Source of the DNA: Gallionellales bacterium GWA2_60_142
GTDB taxonomy: Bacteria; Pseudomonadota; Gammaproteobacteria; Burkholderiales; Gallionellaceae
Assembly (NCBI GenBank): GCA_001801085.1
Contig: MGWR01000070.1
Coordinates: forward strand, 36,933 to 100,932
Direction: 5' to 3'
DNA: 64,000 nt
The position numbers and the translations under genes are program-made. This document shows positions 42,130 through 52,798 of the stretch, piece after piece. Position 1 is the stretch's first letter; the number at the start of each line of letters is the position of its first letter. The notes below the pieces were generated by a model. The model searched no databases. It worked only from the letters and a program-made list of their open reading frames with translations, and was not told where the DNA came from.

Positions 42130-42913
42130 CAATGGTCGCCGCCCCGCCAGCAAGGCGGCGCAGGCGCTCGCCGACTCATTGGGGTTTGGGCGCATCGTTG
42201 GCAAGCAATGGCTGGTTTCGGATCACGACCGGGAGAGAATCCGCGTCTATCTGCAACAGGTAGAGGGCATTGACCCCGCCACGCCGCCCGATGCGTGGAG
42301 CGAACGCACCCGCATCGGCGCCGCCGAGCTGGGACGGAACGAGAAACTGGCGGGACGACGGCCACGCGAAGACCGGCTTGCCCTGCGCGGGCCAACCGGA
42401 TTACGCCTAGGCGAGACGCTGCTTCCCCTTCCCGGACAAGCCTTCCTCGACATTCCATTGGCAGATGCGGCCTGCCTTCGTTATGACTGCGCTGTCGTGG
42501 TGGAAAACTTTGAAGCGTTCATACACTATGAGAACGCAGCAATCGAGTTGCCGTTTCCGCAACCGCTCATCATTTTTCGCGGAGACAGTGTCAATACGAC
42601 TGACACGGTGCTCAAGTTCCTGCATGCCGGCAAAGCGCCGGTCATTGCGTGGCCGGATATGGATGCCGCAGGCCTGCTGTATGCGTCGAGCCTGCCGCGC
42701 TTAGCCGGAATCATCGGGCCGAAGAAGCCGCAAGAATGTCTCTCCTTCTATGGGAGGGACGATCTTTACCTCGGACAGCTACGGGAGCTCGATGCTCTGC
42801 ATCTATCGGGAAAGAGCATCGCTTTGGAGGATTCGGTTCGAAAAAACAGGAAGGGGCTCGATCAGGAACGGATGATCTCGGCTGCAATTCCGCTCATCCT
42901 CTGGACGACATAA
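42080..42913 (+). CDS. TOPRIM-domain protein, JetD/MksG-like putative nuclease
   Basis: CAVVVENFEAF (TOPRIM Glu, codon at 42503) and APVIAWPDMDAAGLLYA (DxD, codons from 42656); translationally overlapping last gene of the SMC operon. Confidence 0.75.
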   Translation: MLPIQHIQALLRACQSDNGRRPASKAAQALADSLGFGRIVGKQWLVSDHDRERIRVYLQQVEGIDPATPPDAWSERTRIGAAELGRNEKLAGRRPREDRLALRGPTGLRLGETLLPLPGQAFLDIPLADAACLRYDCAVVVENFEAFIHYENAAIELPFPQPLIIFRGDSVNTTDTVLKFLHAGKAPVIAWPDMDAAGLLYASSLPRLAGIIGPKKPQECLSFYGRDDLYLGQLRELDALHLSGKSIALEDSVRKNRKGLDQERMISAAIPLILWTT

Positions 42914-42979
42914 TCTACTTCAGATATGGCACTACGAAAATAAGCTGCGCCTTTTCCTCTGCTCGCAATTAGGTTTCTG

Positions 42980-44560
42980 TCACTCCCATTCGATCGTCGC
43001 TGGCGGCTTGCCCGAAATGTCGTACACCACGCGGTTGATGCCGCGCACTTCGTTGATGATGCGGTTGGACACCTTGCCCAGCAGCTCGTACGGCAGATGC
43101 GCCCAGTGCGCGGTCATGAAGTCCTGCGTCTGCACCGCACGCAAGGACACCACCCATTCGTAGGTGCGGCCGTCGCCCATCACGCCGACGCTCTTGACCG
43201 GCAGGAACACCGTGAAGGCTTGACTGGTCAGTTCATACCAGGTCTTGCCGCTGGCATCCTTCGTGTTGCGCAGTTCTTCGATGAAGATCGCATCGGCGCG
43301 GCGCAGCAACTCCGCGTATTCGCGTTTCACTTCGCCGAGGATGCGCACGCCTAGGCCGGGGCCGGGGAACGGGTGGCGGTACACCATGTCCGCAGGCAGA
43401 CCCAGCGCCACGCCCAGTTCGCGGACTTCGTCCTTGAACAACTCGCGCAGCGGCTCCAGCAGCTTCAGGTGCATGGACTCGGGCAGGCCGCCGACGTTGT
43501 GGTGCGACTTGATCGTGTGCGCCTTCTTGGTCTTGGAACCGGCCGATTCGATCACGTCCGGGTAGATCGTGCCCTGCGCCAGCCACTTGGCCTGCTGCAG
43601 CTTCGCGGACTCGCGCTGGAACACTTCGACGAACTCGCGGCCGATGATCTTGCGCTTCTGCTCAGGGTCGGAAACGCCGGTCAGGTGCTTCATGAACTCG
43701 TCGCTGGCATCGACATGGATCACCTTCATGTGCAAGTGGTTGCCGAAGGTCTCCATCACCTGCTCGCCCTCGTGCAGACGCAACAGGCCGTTGTCCACGA
43801 ACACGCAGATCAACTGGTCGCCGATGGCTCTGTGGATCAGCGCCGCCGCGACAGACGAATCCACGCCGCCGGACAGACCGAGGATGACTTCTTCGTCGCC
43901 GACCTGCGCCTTGATCTTCGCCACCGCCTCGGCGATGTAGTCCGGCATGTTCCAGTCCTGTCCGCAGCCGCAGATGTCGTGTACGAAGCGGCCGATGATC
44001 GCCTTGCCCTGATGGGTGTGGGTCACTTCCGGATGGAACTGCACCGCGTAGTAGCGGCGCGATTCGTCCGCCATCGCGGCGAACGGCGTCGCCTCGTTGG
44101 AGGCGATCACCGAGAAGCCGGGCGGAATCGCAGTAACCTTGTCGCCGTGGCTCATCCACACATCCAGCAGGCCATGGCCTTGCGCGTTGGTCTTGTCCTG
44201 GATGCCGTCGAACAGCTTCGAGTGTCCCTGCGCGCGGATCTCGGCATAGCCGAATTCGCGCACATGGCCGCTCTCGACCTTGCCGCCGAGCTGCGCCGCC
44301 ATGGTCTGCATGCCGTAACAAATGCCGAACACCGGCACGCCGAGATCGAACACGACCTGCGGCGCCTTGGGCGTCTCGTCTTCGTACACCGAGTTGGGCC
44401 CGCCGGACAGGATGATGCCCGCCGGGTTGAACGCGCGGATGTCCGCTTCGCTCATGTCCCAGGGATGCAGTTCGCAATAGACATGCGTCTCGCGCACGCG
44501 GCGTGCAATCAGTTGGGTGTACTGGGAACCGAAGTCGAGGATGAGGATTTTTTTGTGCAT
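42980..44560 (-). CDS. guaA: GMP synthase (glutamine-hydrolysing)
   Basis: [54 protein letters not shown]-terminal KPPATIEWE. Confidence 0.98.
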   Translation of the reverse strand: MHKKILILDFGSQYTQLIARRVRETHVYCELHPWDMSEADIRAFNPAGIILSGGPNSVYEDETPKAPQVVFDLGVPVFGICYGMQTMAAQLGGKVESGHVREFGYAEIRAQGHSKLFDGIQDKTNAQGHGLLDVWMSHGDKVTAIPPGFSVIASNEATPFAAMADESRRYYAVQFHPEVTHTHQGKAIIGRFVHDICGCGQDWNMPDYIAEAVAKIKAQVGDEEVILGLSGGVDSSVAAALIHRAIGDQLICVFVDNGLLRLHEGEQVMETFGNHLHMKVIHVDASDEFMKHLTGVSDPEQKRKIIGREFVEVFQRESAKLQQAKWLAQGTIYPDVIESAGSKTKKAHTIKSHHNVGGLPESMHLKLLEPLRELFKDEVRELGVALGLPADMVYRHPFPGPGLGVRILGEVKREYAELLRRADAIFIEELRNTKDASGKTWYELTSQAFTVFLPVKSVGVMGDGRTYEWVVSLRAVQTQDFMTAHWAHLPYELLGKVSNRIINEVRGINRVVYDISGKPPATIEWE

Positions 44561-44584
44561 ATCAGGAACCGTGAAGGATGAAGT

Positions 44585-44635
44585 AAAAAAGGGGGAAGAG
44601 TGGTTGGAGCGTCTGCTCTTTTCTCTTTCCCCCTT
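44585..44635 (-). terminator. Hairpin with U-tract between guaB and guaA (minus-strand terminator/attenuator)
   Basis: Minus strand AAGGGGGAAAGAG ... CTCTTCCCCCTTTTTT. Confidence 0.65.
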
Positions 44636-44650
44636 CGCTTTCCCGTAGTG

Positions 44651-46111
44651 TTAATCGATGTGGTAGTTGGGTGCTTCCTTGGTGATCTGCACGTCGTGCA
44701 CATGCGACTCGCGGATACCGGAAGAGGTGATCTCGACGAACTCGGCCTTGGTGTGTACGGTCGCGATGTCGGCGCAGCCGAGGTAACCCATGCTGGCGCG
44801 CAGACCGCCCATCAGTTGGTGGATCACCGCCAGCACGCTGCCCTTGTAAGGCACGCGGCCTTCGACGCCTTCCGGCACCAGCTTGTCCTGGTTGGCTTCG
44901 CCTTCCTGGAAGTAGCGGTCGCTGGAGCCCTGCTGCATCGCCCCCAAGCTGCCCATGCCGCGATAAGACTTGTACGAACGGCCCTGGAACAATTCGATCT
45001 CACCCGGTGCTTCTTCGGTGCCGGCGAACAGGCCTCCCAGCATCACCGCATGCGCGCCCGCCGCAATCGCCTTCGCGATGTCGCCGGAGAAGCGGATGCC
45101 GCCGTCGGCGATCAGCGGAACGCCGGTGCCTTGCAGCGTCTTCGCGACGTTCTGGATCGCCGCGATCTGCGGCACGCCGACGCCGGCGATCATGCGCGTG
45201 GTGCAGATCGAGCCGGGGCCGATGCCGACCTTGACGCCGTCGGCGCCATGGTCCAGCAGGGCTTGCGCCGCGCCGCCGGTGGCGATGTTGCCGCCGATCA
45301 CTTCTACCTGCGGGAAGTTATCCTTGACCCAGCGAACGCGATCCAGCACGCCCTGCGAATGGCCGTGTGCGGTATCGACCACGATCACATCGACGCCGGC
45401 TTCGGCCAGCAGCGCGACGCGCTCTTCGGTGCCTGCACCGACGCCGACGGCAGCGCCGGCGCGCAAACGGCCCAGACTGTCCTTGCAGGCGCGCGGATGT
45501 TCGTTGGATTTCAGGATGTCCTTGACCGTCATCAGGCCGCGCAGTTCGAATGCGTCGTTGACCACCAGCACGCGCTCGATGCGGTGCTTGTGCATCAGGT
45601 TGCGCGCCTCTTCTAGGCTGGCGTTTTCCTTGACGGTGATCAGCCGCTCGCGCGGAGTCATGATGTTCTGGACAGGTTGATCGAGATTATTCTCGAAGCG
45701 CAGGTCGCGGTTGGTGACGATGCCGACCACTTGCTTGCCCTGCACGACCGGCAGGCCGGAGATACGATGCTGACGAGTCAAAGCCAATACATTGCGCACC
45801 GTCATGTCCGGCGTGATCGTGATCGGGTCCTTGACCACGCCGCTTTCGAAGCGTTTGACCTTGGAGACTTCGGCGGCTTGCGCCTTATCGGTCATGTTCT
45901 TGTGCACGATACCGATGCCGCCCTCCTGCGCCAGCGCAATCGCCAGACGAGATTCCGTGACGGTATCCATCGCCGCTGACAGCAGCGGGATGTTCAGCGT
46001 GATATTGCGAGTGAGTTGCGTGCGCAGGGTAACATCGCGCGGCAACACATTGGAGTAGGCTGGGACGAGCAGAACGTCGTCAAAGGTCAGTGCTTTCTGG
46101 ATAATGCGCAT
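44651..46111 (-). CDS. guaB: IMP dehydrogenase
   Basis: [24 protein letters not shown] pair, [34 protein letters not shown]. Confidence 0.98.
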   Translation of the reverse strand: MRIIQKALTFDDVLLVPAYSNVLPRDVTLRTQLTRNITLNIPLLSAAMDTVTESRLAIALAQEGGIGIVHKNMTDKAQAAEVSKVKRFESGVVKDPITITPDMTVRNVLALTRQHRISGLPVVQGKQVVGIVTNRDLRFENNLDQPVQNIMTPRERLITVKENASLEEARNLMHKHRIERVLVVNDAFELRGLMTVKDILKSNEHPRACKDSLGRLRAGAAVGVGAGTEERVALLAEAGVDVIVVDTAHGHSQGVLDRVRWVKDNFPQVEVIGGNIATGGAAQALLDHGADGVKVGIGPGSICTTRMIAGVGVPQIAAIQNVAKTLQGTGVPLIADGGIRFSGDIAKAIAAGAHAVMLGGLFAGTEEAPGEIELFQGRSYKSYRGMGSLGAMQQGSSDRYFQEGEANQDKLVPEGVEGRVPYKGSVLAVIHQLMGGLRASMGYLGCADIATVHTKAEFVEITSSGIRESHVHDVQITKEAPNYHID

Positions 46112-46202
46112 GTCAAACGGCCCTCGGCAAAGCGCGCATTATACGCATGCCGGACGGACGGGTAAACGGCTCGTCCAAACTAGAGAGGAACCTCCATACC
46201 AG

Positions 46203-46342
46203 CCCCTCTCCTCAATCCTGATGGAACTACTAGCCATTCGACTAAGCCCGCAAGCGGGAAAGTCGCTGGTTATCTCCCGCAAATGGGGAGAGCGTAGCGA
46301 GGGGGCGCAGCCAAGCAAACGAATCGCTATGCGAATTTCTCG

Positions 46343-46345
<3 letters not shown>
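46203..46345 (+). repeat. Dispersed intergenic repeat, copy 2
   Basis: CCCTCTCCTCAATCCTGATGGAACTACTAGCCATTCGACTAAGCCCGCAAGCGGGAAAGTCGCTGGTTATCTCCCGCAAATGGGGAGAGCGTAGCGAGGGGGCGCAGCCAAGCAAACGAATCGCTATGCGAATTTCTCGTTA; matches copy 1 at 24371-24518. Confidence 0.85.
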
Positions 46346-46693
<348 letters not shown>

Positions 46694-46753
46694 CTATGCA
46701 ATGGTTGGCAGATAAACGGGCGGCATTGTAGCAAGGCTTTGCATCTTGCAGCA

Positions 46754-47311
46754 TCAGTCCAATGAACAATAGACCACGCTAATAATTTCCAGCTCGGTGA
46801 CGCCGACCGGCGTGCGCAGGTTCGCAACCTCGCCCTCGCGCAACTTGGTCAGCGCGCGCGCCAGTGGCGACACCCAGCTGATACGGCCATTGCCGACATC
46901 GGCTTCGTCCACGCCGACAATGCTGTAAACGTTCTCGAAGCCCTTCTCGTCGCAGACCGTGACCGTCGCACCGAAGAACACCTGATCGCATTTGCCGCGC
47001 GTGGATGGATCGACTACTTCTGCCATGTCCAGACGCTTGCGCAGGAACCTCACGCGGCGGTCGATCTCGCGCAGACGCTTCTTGCCGTAGATGTAGTCGC
47101 CGTTCTCGGAACGGTCGCCGTTGGAGGCGGCCCAGGTGATGGTCTTCACCAGCGCCGGACGCTCGACCTTCCACAGATGATCCAACTCGTCGCGCAGCTT
47201 CTGGTAGCCGCCCGGCGTCAGGTAATTCTTGACGCCCGCAGGCAAAGGACTCGACGATTCCAGTTCGTCATCGTCGTCGCCGTCGGTCTCTTTGGTGAAT
47301 GCCTTGCTCAT
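46754..47311 (-). CDS. greB: Transcript cleavage factor GreB
   Basis: NYLTPGGYQKLRDELDHLWKVERPALV...SENGDYIYGKKRLREIDRRVRFLRKRLD. Confidence 0.93.
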   Translation of the reverse strand: MSKAFTKETDGDDDDELESSSPLPAGVKNYLTPGGYQKLRDELDHLWKVERPALVKTITWAASNGDRSENGDYIYGKKRLREIDRRVRFLRKRLDMAEVVDPSTRGKCDQVFFGATVTVCDEKGFENVYSIVGVDEADVGNGRISWVSPLARALTKLREGEVANLRTPVGVTELEIISVVYCSLD

Positions 47312-47365
47312 GCCGGGAATTCTACAACAGACGCGGTGGTTTCCCGCCACGCAACTGCAGAATCG

Positions 47366-50143
47366 TCAAGCCTCTTTGAGTTTCGCATGTGCTGCTGCCA
47401 ATCTTGCAATCGGCACGCGAGGCGCGGAGCAGGACACGTAGCTCAGGCCGATCTGGTGGCAGAACATGATCGAGGCCGGGTGGCCGCCGTGTTCGCCGCA
47501 GATGCCGATCTTCATGTCCGGGCGGGTGGCTCGTCCGCCTTCGATCGCCAGCTTCATCAGCTTGCCTACACCCTGCGTATCCAGTACCTCGAACGGGTTG
47601 TCGCGCAGGATGGCCTGATCGATGTAGTCCGGCAGGAACTTGTTCTCGGCATCCTCGCGCGAGAACGAGAACGTCGCCTGGGTCAGGTCGTTGGTGCCGA
47701 AGGAGAAGAACTCGGCCTCCTTCGCCAGGCTGTCGGCGCGCACGCAGGCGCGCACCACTTCCATCATCGAGCCGAATTTGATCTTCACCTTGACGCCGCT
47801 GGTCTGCTCGACCTCGGCCACGATCTTGTCGACCATGCGTTTGACGTACTGCAATTCGACCGAGGTGCACACCTGCGGCACCATGATCTCGGGATGCACA
47901 TCGGTACTTTCCTTAACGCATTCGACGGTGGCCTCGGCCAGCGCGCGGATTTGCATCGCGTAGATTTCCGGATAGGTCACGCTGAGGCGCACGCCCCTGT
48001 GTCCCAGCATCGGGTTGACTTCGTGCAGCGCGCGCACTTTTTTCAGGATCGTCTGTTTCTTCTCGATAGCCTGTTCGACGAGATGCGAATTGAGCGTGCT
48101 CGATCTGACTTGCGCCACATCGGCGGCGCTCAGTTCCGCGTCGCCCAACAGATCCAGCGTATTGGACAGGATTTCCATGCCGCTGGCAGTCTGGTGCAGG
48201 TATTGCAGGTCGGCGAGCTCCTTAATCAGTTGTTGTTCCGACGGCAAAAATTCGTGGATAGGCGGATCGAGCAGGCGGATCGTCACCGGCAGGCCGGCCA
48301 TGGTCTCCAGCAAACCTTTGAAGTCGCCGCGCTGGATCGGAAGCAGGCGATCGAGTGCGATCTGACGCTGTTGCGTATCCTCCGCGATGATCATGTCCAG
48401 CACGATGGGCAGACGGTCGCTGGCGTTGAACATGCGTTCGGTGCGGCACAGGCCGATGCCTTTCGCGCCCAGTTGCAGCGCGCGCTTCGCATCGTTCGGC
48501 GTATCGGCGTTAGCCATCACCGCCAGCCGCGCCTCCTGATCCGCCCAGCCCAGCAGCGTGTTCAGCTCGTCGGTAATCTCCGCCTCTATGGTCGGCACGC
48601 TGCCCAGATAGACCATGCCGGTAGTGCCATCGATGGTGATGATGTCGCCCTCGTGGATCACCGTCTCGCCTATCGTCGCTTGACGCAGCGTGACGTTGAC
48701 CTCGATGCCCTCGGCCCCCGCGACGCAGGGTTTGCCCATGCCGCGCGCGACCACCGCCGCATGCGATGTCTTGCCGCCCCGGCTGGTCAGGATGCCGCGC
48801 GAGGCGAAGAAACCGTGGATGTCTTCCGGCTTGGTCTCCTCGCGCACCAGGATCACCGGCTTGCCTGCCCTGCCCTGTTCCTCGGCGCGGTCGGCATCGA
48901 ACACGGCGTGGCCAAAATCTGCGCCCGGCGAAGCGGGCAGCCCCTTGGCCAGCGGCCTGGCCTTGGAGGCGGGATCGAGGCGAGGGAACAGCATTTGCGC
49001 GAGACTGTCCGGCGCGATGCGCATCAGCGCCTGACGGCGTGTGATCAGCCCTTCTTTCTCCATCTCGACGGAAGTGCGCACCATCGCGGTGGTGTTCATC
49101 TTGCCATTGCGCGTTTGCAGGCAATACAGGATGCCGCGCTCGATGGTGAACTCGAAATCCTGCACCTCGTGATAGTGGTTCTCCAGCTTGGCACGGAGTT
49201 CCTGCAACTGCCGGAACAGGTCGGGCATCTCGGTCGCCATGTAGTCGATAGGCTTGGGCGTGCGGATGCCGGCGACGACATCCTCGCCCTGCGCGTTCAC
49301 CAGATACTCGCCGAAGATGTGGTTCTCGCCGGTCGCCGGGTTGCGCGTGAAACCGACGCCGGTCGCCGAATCGTTGCCGCGATTGCCGAACACCATGGTG
49401 CAGATGTTCACCGCGGTGCCGTTGGCCATCTCCGGTGTGATGTGGAATTCGCGGCGGTAATCGACCGCGCGCTTGCCCATCCATGAGCGGAACACTGCCT
49501 TGACCGACAGGATCAATTGTTCGTACGGATTTTCGGGGAACGGCCGGCCGCTCTGTTCCTGCACTACGCGCAGGAACCGTTCGCTGACTTCCTTGAGGTC
49601 GTCGGCAGTCAGCGCCAGATCTTCCTTGATGCCGCGATCCTGTTTGACTGCACTCAGTTCGGCATCGAACAACTCGTCGGAAATATCCAGCGCGATCTTG
49701 CCGAATAACTGAATGAAGCGGCGGTAGGTGTCGTAGCCGAAGCGCGGGTCGCCGGTCTGGGCGATCTCGCCGGCCAGCGTCTGCGGATTCAGGCCGAGGT
49801 TGAGGATGGTGTCCATCATGCCCGGCATGGACATCGCCGAACCGGAGCGCACCGATACCAGCAAGGGAGCATTCGCATCGCCGAAACGCTTGCCGGTCTT
49901 AATTTCCAGCGCCTTCATCTGGGCGTCGATCTCGTCCAGCAGCGATTTCGGCAATTCCTCGCCCGACGCCGCGAGATAGCTCAGGCAGGCCTCGGTGCTG
50001 ATGACGAAGCCGGGCGGCACGTTCAGCCCGATCTGGGTCATCTCGCACAGATTCGCTCCCTTGCCGCCCAGCAGTTTCTTGTTCTTGCCGTCGCCTTCTT
50101 CGAATGCGAAGACCTGTTTTCCTGCCTTTACGATGCTGTCCAC
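47366..50143 (-). CDS. ppdK: Pyruvate, phosphate dikinase
   Basis: LLGGKGANLCEMTQIGLNVPPGF, GGKTSHAAVVARGMGKPCV, GLCRTERMF, C-terminal FSFGTNDLTQATFSFSREDAE. Confidence 0.97.
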   Translation of the reverse strand: MDSIVKAGKQVFAFEEGDGKNKKLLGGKGANLCEMTQIGLNVPPGFVISTEACLSYLAASGEELPKSLLDEIDAQMKALEIKTGKRFGDANAPLLVSVRSGSAMSMPGMMDTILNLGLNPQTLAGEIAQTGDPRFGYDTYRRFIQLFGKIALDISDELFDAELSAVKQDRGIKEDLALTADDLKEVSERFLRVVQEQSGRPFPENPYEQLILSVKAVFRSWMGKRAVDYRREFHITPEMANGTAVNICTMVFGNRGNDSATGVGFTRNPATGENHIFGEYLVNAQGEDVVAGIRTPKPIDYMATEMPDLFRQLQELRAKLENHYHEVQDFEFTIERGILYCLQTRNGKMNTTAMVRTSVEMEKEGLITRRQALMRIAPDSLAQMLFPRLDPASKARPLAKGLPASPGADFGHAVFDADRAEEQGRAGKPVILVREETKPEDIHGFFASRGILTSRGGKTSHAAVVARGMGKPCVAGAEGIEVNVTLRQATIGETVIHEGDIITIDGTTGMVYLGSVPTIEAEITDELNTLLGWADQEARLAVMANADTPNDAKRALQLGAKGIGLCRTERMFNASDRLPIVLDMIIAEDTQQRQIALDRLLPIQRGDFKGLLETMAGLPVTIRLLDPPIHEFLPSEQQLIKELADLQYLHQTASGMEILSNTLDLLGDAELSAADVAQVRSSTLNSHLVEQAIEKKQTILKKVRALHEVNPMLGHRGVRLSVTYPEIYAMQIRALAEATVECVKESTDVHPEIMVPQVCTSVELQYVKRMVDKIVAEVEQTSGVKVKIKFGSMMEVVRACVRADSLAKEAEFFSFGTNDLTQATFSFSREDAENKFLPDYIDQAILRDNPFEVLDTQGVGKLMKLAIEGGRATRPDMKIGICGEHGGHPASIMFCHQIGLSYVSCSAPRVPIARLAAAHAKLKEA

Positions 50144-50237
50144 TGCACACCTCCATTCAGATGACTACAGACTGCGTCCGCGATTGCGGACACGCACAAA
50201 AAACACCGGCCAATCTAGCAATGAAACATCTCTGGCG

Positions 50238-50560
50238 CTATAGGGGGAAGTCTACATCAGCTAGTCCCAATCCGATACGCAAAGCCGCGCATCTTTGATT
50301 GGGATTGGGATTGCCGTCCGCATCGAGCAAAATTCGCGGCAGGTGGAGAGGCGATGGTGGTAGATACTGCAAAAGAACCCGTCGGCCGACTTCGCCTGCG
50401 AGCGCGATGCTGCGCAGATGCGGAGAGACGGGTTTGGAGAGGTGTGCGGGGACGATGCCGCCGGGCGCATCGTCGGCCTCGGCCCAGTAGTAAAGGAACG
50501 CGGTAATTGGCGCAGCAAGCGCCGCAACTCAGGCAGGGATGTTCTGAGTCGCACCCATGT
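50238..50560 (-). pseudogene. Decayed YkgJ-family (cysteine-cluster) gene with several frameshifts
   Basis: Conserved blocks lie in different minus-strand frames: HPCLSCGACCANYRV; YYWAEADDAPGGIVPAHLSKPVSPHLR...VGRRV; FCSIYHHRLSTCREF; DADGNPNPNQRCAALRIGLGLADVD-stop. Confidence 0.7.
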
Positions 50561-50566
50561 TCGCGC

Positions 50567-51028
50567 TTATGCGAACACGCCCCCCGCGCCCAGGACTGCG
50601 ACACTTACGGTCAACAACCCGAGCGTCAGGTTCACCGCGACCAGCTTGCGTATCCGGCCCAGTTGCTCGCCAGCTTCTTTCCAGCTCTGCTTGGAGATAT
50701 GCACGCTGAGCGGCACATAGCAGGAAAAGAACACATAGCCGTAGATCGCGATCATCGCCACGCCTAGCGCCAGCATGATGTGTACATGGCGCGACACATG
50801 AGCGAGCCCGCCGTACAGATAGATCAGGTAGAAGCCGGTGACCAGCAGCAATCCTATCGACAACCACACCCAATTGAAAAAGCGTCGGAACACGCCGTCC
50901 CACAGGCGCAGACGCTCGGGTGGCTGCAATACCTCGGCGGCTGTCGGGCGCAACACGACATAGGCGAAGAACATGCCGCCGACCCAGACCAGCACGGCGA
51001 GAAGATGAAGCATTTTGAACAGAGCCAT
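50567..51028 (-). CDS. CopD-like integral membrane protein
   Basis: MALFKMLHLLAVLVWVGGMFFAYVVLRP with four predicted hydrophobic helices. Confidence 0.75.
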   Translation of the reverse strand: MALFKMLHLLAVLVWVGGMFFAYVVLRPTAAEVLQPPERLRLWDGVFRRFFNWVWLSIGLLLVTGFYLIYLYGGLAHVSRHVHIMLALGVAMIAIYGYVFFSCYVPLSVHISKQSWKEAGEQLGRIRKLVAVNLTLGLLTVSVAVLGAGGVFA

Positions 51029-51050
51029 GATTTTCTCCTAAGGTTCTCAG

Positions 51051-51626
51051 TTAAGTGTAATGCAACATCTCGCGCACCGGCCTGAAACTCCGGCGATGCA
51101 CATTGGACACGCCGTGTTCGCGCAATGCGGCGAGATGCGCGGCGGTCGGGTAGCCCTTGTGCTCGGCGAAGCCGTATTGCGGATACTGTTCGTGCAATTG
51201 CAACATCAGTTCATCGCGCGCGGTCTTCGCCAGTATCGAGGCGGCGGAAATCGCGGCGACCTTACTGTCGCCCTTGACGATAGCCTCGCTGGGGATGCCG
51301 GTCTGCGGACAATACAAGCCATCCACCAATACTTGCTGCGGACGGATCGGCAACGCCTCGACCGCACGGCGCATCGCCAGCAGCGTGGCTTGCAGAATGT
51401 TCATCTCGTCGATTTCGCCGACCTCGGCGTAAGCCACCGCCCAAGCCAGCGCGCGTTCGCGGATGATCGGGGCGAGGCGGTCGCGCTGTTTTTCGGAAAG
51501 TTTCTTCGAATCGGCTAGCCCCTCGATCGGATGCGCCGCATCGAGGATCACCGCCGCGGCGCTGACCGGCCCGGCCAGTGGGCCGCGCCCGGCTTCGTCT
51601 ACGCCGCAGATCAGGATGACGCTCAT
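51051..51626 (-). CDS. rnhB: Ribonuclease HII
   Basis: [54 protein letters not shown]. Start at 51626 (ATGA overlap with lpxB stop). Confidence 0.97.
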   Translation of the reverse strand: MSVILICGVDEAGRGPLAGPVSAAAVILDAAHPIEGLADSKKLSEKQRDRLAPIIRERALAWAVAYAEVGEIDEMNILQATLLAMRRAVEALPIRPQQVLVDGLYCPQTGIPSEAIVKGDSKVAAISAASILAKTARDELMLQLHEQYPQYGFAEHKGYPTAAHLAALREHGVSNVHRRSFRPVREMLHYT

Positions 51627-52774
51627 GCCGGCAGATAAGGCAGAATAGCCGCCGCCGCCTTCTGCGCGGTGTCCTGGCGCAGCGTACGATGCAGTTCGTG
51701 GAACGTCTCTTCCAGTTGCACCACGGCCTCGCCATTGTTGACCAGATTCAGCAGCGCCTGCGTCAGGTTCTCCGGCGTTGCATCTTCCTGGATCAATTCG
51801 GGCACGACGAAGCGCTCGCACAGGATGTTGGGCAGGCCGAAGTACGGCTGGTAGCGCTTGCGTTTGATCATCCACCAGGAGAAAGCCGGCATGCGATAGG
51901 TGATGACCATGGGGCGCTTCAGCAGCGCGCACTCCAGCGTCGCGGTGCCGGAGGCGACCAGCACGCCGTCGGCGGCGATCATCGCGTCCTGAGCGTGACC
52001 GAACAACAGGGTGATCGGCAACTGCTCGGCATCGCAATCGTACAGCGCCTGTTCGAAAATGCCGCGCGTCTCACGGCTGACCAACGGCACGAGAAAGCGC
52101 GCATCCGGTATTTGCTGCAACACCAGTTTCGCGGTCTCGATATAGGTATGCGCGAGGTGCTTCACTTCGCTCTGGCGACTGCCGGGCAGAAAGGCGAACA
52201 CCTTCGCGTGCAGCGGAATGCGCATGGTCTCGCGCATCTCGGCGCGCTTGGGGAATTCCGGCAGCATGTCGGCGAGCGGATGGCCGACGTAATCCACCGC
52301 GATCCCGGCCTGCCGGTACAGTCTGGGCTCATGCGGGAACAGCGCGAGCACGCGCGACACGGCGCGCCCGATCTTGTGGATGCGCTCGCCGCGCCATGCC
52401 CAGATCGACGGGCTGACGTAATGGATAGTCGGGATGCCGCTCATCTTGAGCGCCATCTCCAGATCCAGATTGAAGTCCGGCGCATCCACGCCGATGAACA
52501 GGTCCGGGCGTTTGCCCAGGAAATATTCACGCAGCTTGCGGCGGATGCCGACGATCTCGCGATAGTGACGCAACACCTCGACATAGCCGCGCACCGCGAG
52601 CTTTTCCATCGGGAACAGCACCTCCATGCCGGCGGATTGCATCTTCGGCCCGCCGATGCCGACAAAATGGATGTCGGGACGCGCTTCTTTCAATGCTGTC
52701 ATCAGATGGCTGCCAAGCATGTCGCCGGACGCTTCGCCCGCGACGATGCCGATTACGATTCTTTTCTGCTGCAT
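51623..52774 (-). CDS. lpxB: Lipid-A-disaccharide synthase
   Basis: [73 protein letters not shown]. Confidence 0.97.
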   Translation of the reverse strand: MQQKRIVIGIVAGEASGDMLGSHLMTALKEARPDIHFVGIGGPKMQSAGMEVLFPMEKLAVRGYVEVLRHYREIVGIRRKLREYFLGKRPDLFIGVDAPDFNLDLEMALKMSGIPTIHYVSPSIWAWRGERIHKIGRAVSRVLALFPHEPRLYRQAGIAVDYVGHPLADMLPEFPKRAEMRETMRIPLHAKVFAFLPGSRQSEVKHLAHTYIETAKLVLQQIPDARFLVPLVSRETRGIFEQALYDCDAEQLPITLLFGHAQDAMIAADGVLVASGTATLECALLKRPMVITYRMPAFSWWMIKRKRYQPYFGLPNILCERFVVPELIQEDATPENLTQALLNLVNNGEAVVQLEETFHELHRTLRQDTAQKAAAAILPYLPA

Positions 52775-52798
52775 GGAGAAACCTTTGTGTTATCCGAT

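Noticed and set aside
35643-42913. Possible prophage or integrative element around the defence operon
   Set aside because: No integrase, transposase, phage structural gene or obvious direct repeats seen at the boundaries.
47177-49486. 769-aa plus-strand ORF opposite ppdK/greB
   Set aside because: Shadow ORF spanning two well-identified genes on the opposite strand.
50261-50554. 97-aa minus-strand ORF as an intact small protein
   Set aside because: Only fragments of it match YkgJ-like sequence; the remaining conserved blocks are in other frames, so it was interpreted as part of a pseudogene.
51627-52037. N-terminal extension of the rnhB ORF
   Set aside because: Lies out of frame inside lpxB; RNase HII starts at 51626.
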